This document shows, piece by piece, positions 61,001 through 64,000 of a DNA stretch of 64,000 nucleotides; positions within the stretch are counted from its first letter, which is position 1; the number at the start of each line of letters is the position of its first letter. A program made the translations under genes and the position numbers. Origin of the DNA: Membranipora membranacea (taxonomy: Eukaryota; Bryozoa; Gymnolaemata; Cheilostomatida; Membraniporidae); contig OU612067.1 in NCBI GenBank assembly GCA_914767715.1, positions 20,217,001-20,281,000 of the forward strand, written 5' to 3'. Under the pieces are notes generated by a model. That model was not told where the DNA came from. It searched no databases and worked only from the letters and a program-made list of their open reading frames with translations.

Positions 61001-61395
61001 CGTCAATAATTTATATTCAGTAGCGCTATGAGCAGGAATTCCCTCAATCTCAGGCTCCAAATCACTCCTGAACCAGACATAGAAGCCTGAAAAACAAGAA
61101 ATAAGATAAGGCATCAATAGCTCTTTGTTTTATATAAAAGATTTGTTTGTTCCCAGTGAATCTATTTAATTGGGCATTTTCTAGGTCAATGCATTGGTAC
61201 GGATAAGATAATTATTCTTGTGTCTTATGCAATAAATAACTCTACAAAGCTTACAAAGTATATTTCCTATGCTGTTTGTCTTCAACTATATTTCTTTCCA
61301 TGAAATAGTTCTATTCAACTTACTTGCACTATTACCCATTTCATCAGTCCAATAGTTCAGCTCGGAATACCTTGGACACCAAATTCTGTATCCAC
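26685..61395 (-). CDS. LRR-Roc-COR-caspase protein, 5'-incomplete, nine visible exons
   Basis: Minus-strand exons: 61324-61395, 60855-61086, 60047-60184, 50713-50850, 42047-42184, 28621-30548, 28327-28395, 27338-27765, 26685-27107. All junctions are GT-AG and in phase, giving 1187 residues plus stop from the first visible exon. Exons 1-2 (about 101 aa) are unrecognised. Exons 3-5 each encode two leucine-rich repeats ([18 protein letters not shown]). The 1928-nt exon carries the last LRRs, a Roc GTPase domain (P-loop [10 protein letters not shown] near 30290, DFGGQ, THRDK), a COR domain, and a Cys-rich tail (FYCAHC, YPC). A short linker exon follows, then a caspase domain: p20 with His at 27437-27439 (SHGCAG) and Cys at 27087-27089 (IQACQDD), then p10-like sequence. 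Codon phase selects GTGAGT at 28619-28620 as donor of the large exon and rebuilds a Cys codon. Likely a GTPase-gated death or immune protease. The upstream start is not found and may lie beyond the window. Confidence 0.88.
27810..27910 (+). mobile_element. tRNA-derived SINE fragment, family S2
   Basis: GGTGGTGTAGTGGTAAGGAT, CTCAATCTGAGAGTTGC and GGTTTTTGTTC in order, sharing the head of the element at 4335-4412. It sits in the intron next to the exon starting the caspase region. Confidence 0.6.
27968..28075. repeat. TA microsatellite
   Basis: Long interrupted TATATATA tract directly after the SINE fragment, perhaps its 3' tail. Confidence 0.75.
32308..32490 (+). mobile_element. tRNA-derived SINE, family S1 (copy 3)
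   Basis: The best-preserved head: GGAGGTAGCTCAG (A box) and GCGTTCGAATCCCGC (B box), followed by CTACTGGG, GCCCCAGGTGTGCTCCGACC, TGCCTGCAAAC, GAGAGCAAC and CCCTTAAGG. The body matches copies at 4965 and 5380. Confidence 0.75.
32709..33388 (+). other. Two exon-like segments, unassigned
   Basis: About 32711-32788 is open between a CACCCAG acceptor-like site and a GTAATA donor-like site ([20 protein letters not shown]…). About 33220-33388 follows a CCGCAG and reads [18 protein letters not shown]… to a His-rich end and stop. The two do not join in a frame that keeps the second reading open, and I recognise neither. Could be a small plus-strand gene inside the intron, or chance. Confidence 0.15.
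33508..33570. repeat. Three-copy 21-bp tandem repeat
   Basis: CCCACTCTTGGGGCCGATCAA-like units at 33508, 33529 and 33550, followed by a broken fourth. No function visible. Confidence 0.8.
35952..36360. repeat. Diverged direct repeat pair, about 120 bp each
   Basis: The segment at about 35952-36070 (AAAGTTTAGATCATTTGGAA … ACCTGTATAGCTTGCTAAAT) recurs at about 36246-36360 with moderate divergence. Confidence 0.7.
38855..39869. repeat. Direct repeat pair, about 300 bp each
   Basis: 38855-39154 and 39570-39869 both start CTTATCCTG and end GATTGATTATGCAGCAATAA. They are roughly 90% alike by eye and separated by about 415 bp. Confidence 0.8.
40040..40535. repeat. Repeat module R, copy 1
   Basis: Starts around GTGGCCTAGCCTTAAAAATCC, includes GATGCTAAGGGCAGCAAAAA and CAAACACTCTTTGCTAG. 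Further copies at about 41245-41700, 48550-49045 and 49880-50370. Non-coding and of unknown class. Confidence 0.75.
40607..40963. mobile_element. Foldback element with tRNA-like arms
   Basis: Outer inverted repeats CCTGGGGTACGTCACAACCA (40607-40626) and GGTTGTGACGTACCCTAGGG (40944-40963). Inner arms pair again (ATACTTATTA, ACACTAATAA, TGATGATCAAAAT). Minus-strand tRNA-like boxes (TGGCGTGATGGTAGCG; ACGTTCGAATCCC) lie at about 40727-40790, and the opposite arm has a decayed counterpart (CTGGATTCGAGACC). A small hairpin interrupts the left arm at 40625-40648. Confidence 0.65.
41245..41700. repeat. Repeat module R, copy 2 (next to LRR cassette E)
   Basis: Homologous to 40040-40535; continuous similarity with the 49.8-50.7 kb region runs from here into LRR cassette E. 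Confidence 0.75.
42047..42184 (-). other. LRR exon cassette E (138 nt)
   Basis: Two LRRs ([20 protein letters not shown], then [17 protein letters not shown]). It differs from cassette D at 10 of 46 residues, nearly all at variable LRR positions. Confidence 0.9.
44060..44645. mobile_element. 586-bp insertion with tRNA-like module, nested in the LTR
   Basis: The uninterrupted LTR copies at 46.6 and 53.0 kb lack this segment. Its borders are flanked by TTAATACCAT (44050-44059) and TTAGTACCAT (44646-44655), a 10-bp target-site duplication with one change. Minus strand about 44413-44490 has A-box-like GGATGGCTGAGCGG and B-box-like AAGTTCAATCC, so it is probably a SINE-related element. Confidence 0.7.
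45277..46519 (+). pseudogene. BEL/Pao integrase remnant (frameshifted)
   Basis: Frame 1 (45277-45705) has the zinc-binding-like N-terminal part ([27 protein letters not shown]) and reaches the start of the core. The core then continues in another frame (45678-46073: [19 protein letters not shown]) and the C-terminal part in a third frame to 46519. At least two frame breaks, so not functional. No reverse transcriptase is attached. Confidence 0.8.
47690..48500 (+). pseudogene. Non-LTR reverse transcriptase remnant, plus strand
   Basis: Broken frames carry RT motifs in order: [21 protein letters not shown], then thumb-like sequence to about 48500. Several stops and frameshifts. Cut off before a copy of repeat module R at 48550. 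Confidence 0.7.
48550..49045. repeat. Repeat module R, copy 3
   Basis: Same module as at 40040, preceded by a CACACACA run. It splits the surrounding LINE sequence. Confidence 0.75.
49085..49700 (+). pseudogene. C-terminal non-LTR element fragment
   Basis: 49090-49410 repeats 48160-48500 nearly exactly, then runs on through [13 protein letters not shown] and [11 protein letters not shown], typical of the end of a LINE ORF2. Indicates a tandem duplication of the LINE piece plus module R. Confidence 0.6.
49880..50370. repeat. Repeat module R, copy 4 (next to LRR cassette D)
   Basis: Fourth copy, continuous into the sequence flanking LRR cassette D, parallel to copy 2 and cassette E. Confidence 0.75.
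50713..50850 (-). other. LRR exon cassette D (138 nt)
   Basis: Two LRRs ([20 protein letters not shown], then [17 protein letters not shown]). Near-twin of cassette E. The intron next to its donor is almost the same as that of E, so this is a recent duplication. Confidence 0.9.
50851..52194. other. Intron stretch without recognised features
   Basis: AT-rich intron of the LRR-Roc-COR-caspase gene, partly similar to the sequence past cassette E (42185-42330). No element or exon seen. Confidence 0.5.
52195..53527 (+). mobile_element. Second BEL/Pao remnant: integrase 3' part plus LTR
   Basis: 52195-52930 repeats the integrase core end and C-terminal region (same residues as 45850-46519, with a different set of breaks) and 52957-53527 repeats the LTR block starting TGTAGCTGC. 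The sequence after the LTR also matches that after 47116, so this copy arose by segmental duplication. Confidence 0.8.
53528..54350. repeat. Duplicate of 47117-47810
   Basis: Shared sequence includes CCTGATTATAAGTAGA, GGCGAGGGAGAACAAATACA and the plus-strand RT piece ([12 protein letters not shown]) at about 54225-54350. Similarity stops where a minus-strand LINE begins near 54353. Confidence 0.75.
54353..56640 (-). pseudogene. Non-LTR retrotransposon copy B (endonuclease plus reverse transcriptase), decayed
   Basis: Read on the minus strand: AP-endonuclease domain (56576-56043: [17 protein letters not shown]), a middle region broken into two frames, then reverse transcriptase (55307-54621: [32 protein letters not shown]) and thumb (54637-54332). 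The catalytic GDFN of the endonuclease reads GHFN here. Frame breaks near 56040, 55760 and 54630. Same orientation as the host gene. Confidence 0.8.
56640..57180. repeat. Intron duplicate of 60222-60830
   Basis: Both contain GCTTTTGCTGATGTGCATTG, TTTCTGTGGCACCCAGTGAT, CCTCTGGTTGTGGGG and a G-run before GAGAAGATG. The 60-kb copy is the intron between the first LRR exons. Confidence 0.75.
57190..58840 (-). pseudogene. Non-LTR retrotransposon copy A, N-terminal and endonuclease part
   Basis: Minus strand: basic N-terminal region ([10 protein letters not shown]) from 58840, endonuclease in pieces (58436-58071, 58134-57952; GDFN intact), and an unbroken middle region (57930-57376). No reverse transcriptase. 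Colinear with copy B over about 55327-56640. Confidence 0.75.
58990..60046. other. Intron stretch similar to the 42.5-43.4 kb intron
   Basis: Shared phrases include CTGCATTG(T/C)GGGATATTA and a TTTCACATGTC stretch, in the same order relative to LRR cassettes C and E. Supports cassette duplication together with intron sequence. No other feature seen. Confidence 0.5.
60047..60184 (-). other. LRR exon cassette C (138 nt)
   Basis: Encodes two LRRs ([20 protein letters not shown], then [17 protein letters not shown]). It begins one nucleotide into a split codon and ends two nucleotides into the next, exactly as cassettes D and E, so any cassette can be skipped or repeated without changing frame. 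Confidence 0.88.
60731..60751. repeat. Poly-G tract
   Basis: About 20 consecutive G between GTT GTG and GAGAAGATGG, expanded compared with the shorter run in its duplicate near 57143. Confidence 0.85.
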
Positions 61396-61829
61396 CTTAA
61401 AAAAAATATGACAGTGAAAAAATTGTATACTATTTGTAATTGTACTAACTGGTAGTTATACAAACAGGGGCACCAGAGAGTCCAAAATATTATTTACCCT
61501 CATTTTAGTAGGGGATTATTTTGCAATAATACATTTGGGAATTGTATTCAGGTTATCGAGCTTCTTTGTGAAACTAAAGTGTTGCAGCTCACTATAGCCA
61601 ATGTATTGGCTGAGATTTGAGCCAACACATTGCTCTATTCTTTGAACAATGTTAACTGGATTTGGTATAGTTTGAGTTCGATTTATTCATACATTGCTGA
61701 TTAATAATCTTATCCATTTTTGCGAAGTTTCTCGATCTCCTCTATAACTTGACAATAAAATTAAGTGATATACACGCAAGGGTGCCAGGACCCTAGTAGT
61801 GTTTTTTAGCTGTCAATTCGGTATCCGGA

Positions 61830-62125
61830 CATTTTCCCAATGTCATTTTCCCACCAAGCTAATTTCCCACCTCCCCTTACCCCACCAAGCCATATTCCCA
61901 CCACAACCTTGTCCCACATATCCGTTTTCCCAACAGGTTGATTTCTCACTGATCCATTTTCTCACCGGGTTGTTTTCCAACCAATCTGTTTTCCCACCAT
62001 GATATTTTCTCAACAAGCTGTTTTCCCACCTGGACGTTTTTTCACCAATCCATTTTTCCGCCTAGACGTTTTCCCACCAATCCATCTTTCCATTCGGACG
62101 TTTTCCCACTTGCCATTTTCCCACT
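61830..62125. repeat. Degenerate TTTTCCCACC minisatellite
   Basis: Around 15 diverged units of roughly 16-20 bp built on TTTTCCCACCA, with alternating tails (AATCCA, GGACG, AAGCT). Strongly pyrimidine-biased on the plus strand. An open frame across it is a by-product. Confidence 0.8.
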
Positions 62126-64000
62126 GTTGCTTTTTTCAAATTAAAGCTGGTAGCTTCATTCTATTTTTTGTTTCTTTTCCTTCCGCTCTTTTTCAGGCAT
62201 TGAAAATGATAATTGAAAGTAGTGTTAGAGTCTCGTCATAAAGGTTTTGTTGTTCCTTTTTTATTCTAGAATCCCAAAGTCTATGACCGTTGGTGTTAAA
62301 AATGCTGTTCGAGGTTGTGAAAATGACTTGAACAGTTTTCTCATGAATTTTTCACAACTTTGCTCTTGTACAATTCCTTGTTATAACGCATAGTTGCGTT
62401 CACCTAAGGAACTGTTGTCAGATTTACGGGGCCGCTTGTTTGTAAACAGAAGATGCACACAGAATCTTGAAATGAACATCAGCTGGAACAAACGTCGACG
62501 GGATTAAACTAACTAAAATGAACGTAGTCTGGAATGAAAGTCGAAAATCCTAGAATGAACTTAGAAAGTGCTGGGTCGAACGCTGACTGCATTAATTGGT
62601 TTAAAGAGTCAACAGGAGAGCAATATAAAAATAATAATATAAAAACCAGCATACATCTTATGAACAATAACTCTAACAAAGCTTGTCGCAATCAAGGTTT
62701 TGGTTTAAATTTATAATTTATGATTATGCTAAGGTCATTCAATAATGCCATGCCAAACCACAAGTGCTGCACATTTGGTACTATTTATATTTTTTTATTT
62801 TGTATCTATTCTACCATTGCGGAAGCGTCCTAAAGTGGGAAGGGGTGTAGAGTCTGTTGTGAAAATTTTAAGAGAAAGGTTTTTGAAAACTCGATTAAAA
62901 GTCGCTGACAGTGATGGGACTTGACAGACAGCTAAAAATCAAGCAGTTGATATGACATCATCTATCAAATTGCAACATGATTTTGATATGTGACCATTCA
63001 ATGTACATAGATGATAGATAAAAACACATGGTGGACAGCGTGCAGGGAAAACAATATGCACTGTCACAATTATCATTACAAAAAATGAATGTTCACAGAT
63101 AACAGTGAACCAAGGTGTAAACTACTACGATTCATTAATTGCACCTGATTTCTGTAATGCGTGACTGTAACGTTTACTACGTGTGGTTTATTAGGTGTAG
63201 TTTATTAGGTGTAGTTTTACAGGATCATGCTGATTTGTAATAACTGTAAAGAACAGTTGAAAGATAAGTAAGTTGACGTTCAGTGAAAGTTATGTGGTAA
63301 AAGGCACATCATAAAGCAGAGAAATAGCTTTGCAATAACATACAAAATAGAGAATGTTTCAATACATCAAATTGTAGGACGTATAAAATCAAGTATGATG
63401 GAAAAATTATTTACCTTATTAGCCTTATTAGCACACAGTACGTTACGTCAGCCGAGTTAAAGTAAAGGTTAAATGTTTTGTATGTGACAATCTGCCATGA
63501 GCTAATAGCTAGATGATGATCTGCTCCAGAGGAGCTCATGGCAAAGAGTGAAATCACTATGTTACATGTAGGCAGTGTACAATTGAACGATGAAGAAAGC
63601 TTTCACTATGCTATAATGGGAAGTTTTACATGAGATAGCTTTAGGATTTGTTTACCTGTTTAGTCATAATTATCAGTCATGATATGCTATTCGCTGACCG
63701 TTACAGTGACCATTGTTTTGCTGATGAGTCACTGTTTCTCTTTCAGTGTTTCATTACCATTTCAGTTTTTGCGTGAGTACGAGCGGAGAGCAGAAAGACC
63801 CATAGCTAAATCCTCCAGTAAACCTTGCAAAGTGCACAAGGGAGCACTGTGCACATTTGGAACAATTTTAATAGAAATAGATCACAGCATTGTTTTTTCT
63901 TGTACAAAAAGAAGACAACATGCATTAATTATCCCTCTAAAATGTTTCACCTTAAGGATGTCCTGGCAAGTTTTTGACGCTTCTAATTTGTTATAACTAA
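62126..64000. other. Window end without supported genes
   Basis: Searched on both strands for upstream exons of the LRR-Roc-COR-caspase gene and found none with convincing borders and phase. A 105-codon plus-strand frame at 63679-63996 resembles nothing I know and includes a GTGCAC inverted repeat. Confidence 0.4.

Noticed and set aside
61799-62241. Two Pro/Phe-rich open frames as coding
   Set aside because: They are translations of the TTTTCCCACC minisatellite.
62509-62691. Minus-strand 60-codon frame as the signal-peptide exon of the caspase gene
   Set aside because: Hydrophobic start, but no donor in the right phase to reach 61395 and no resemblance to anything.
63679-63996. 105-codon plus-strand frame at the window end
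   Set aside because: No recognisable domain, no splice or context support; could be chance.

Overview
This is animal (metazoan) nuclear DNA, most likely from a marine invertebrate. Genes are split into many short exons by long AT-rich introns with GT-AG borders. The protein families are metazoan, and the introns hold tRNA-derived SINEs, foldback/MITE elements, a BEL/Pao LTR element and non-LTR (LINE) elements. The phylum cannot be fixed from the sequence. The exon models below were assembled by hand from splice signals, codon phase and family resemblance.

Region 1 (1-17.2 kb, + strand): a Mondo-family (MondoA/ChREBP, MLX-partner) bHLH-zipper transcription factor. Fifteen coding exons join in phase to 903 codons plus stop. 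The exon carrying the basic region and helix 1 ends in a 5' splice site that has been expanded into 20 in-frame 21-bp tandem copies, each starting GTAAGT. This array sits at the loop of the bHLH domain. The last intron uses a GC-AG border.

Region 2 (17.3-23.8 kb, - strand, tail-to-tail with Mondo): a secreted or lysosomal papain-family (C1A) cysteine protease. Signal peptide, I29 propeptide, Gln/Cys/His/Asn active site and a Cys-rich insertion are all visible, 383 residues in the model. The insertion exon is present twice in tandem (both 207 nt, same phase), so two alternative isoforms are possible. Its introns hold several foldback elements.

Region 3 (26.7-61.4 kb, - strand): one very large gene, 5' end not found, encoding at least 1187 residues. 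The order is a short unknown N-terminal region, leucine-rich repeats encoded by repeated 138-nt exons, a Roc GTPase domain, a COR domain with a Cys-rich tail, then a caspase domain with both catalytic residues. An LRR-Roc-COR-caspase protein joins a sensor, a GTPase switch and a death protease in one chain. I regard it as the leading candidate for an undescribed system. Its introns (8-11 kb) are full of duplicated and nested elements: a BEL/Pao remnant at 43.9-47.1 kb with a segmental copy at 52.2-54.3 kb, plus-strand LINE pieces at 47.7-49.7 kb, and two minus-strand LINE copies at 54.3-58.9 kb. Two LRR exons and their flanks were copied together in the same process.

The three genes show no obvious joint pathway. 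Mondo is a nutrient-responsive regulator, the protease is probably lysosomal or secreted, and the Roc-COR-caspase is probably a cell-death or innate-immune sensor. From 61.4 kb to the end I see only a degenerate minisatellite and no exon I can support.
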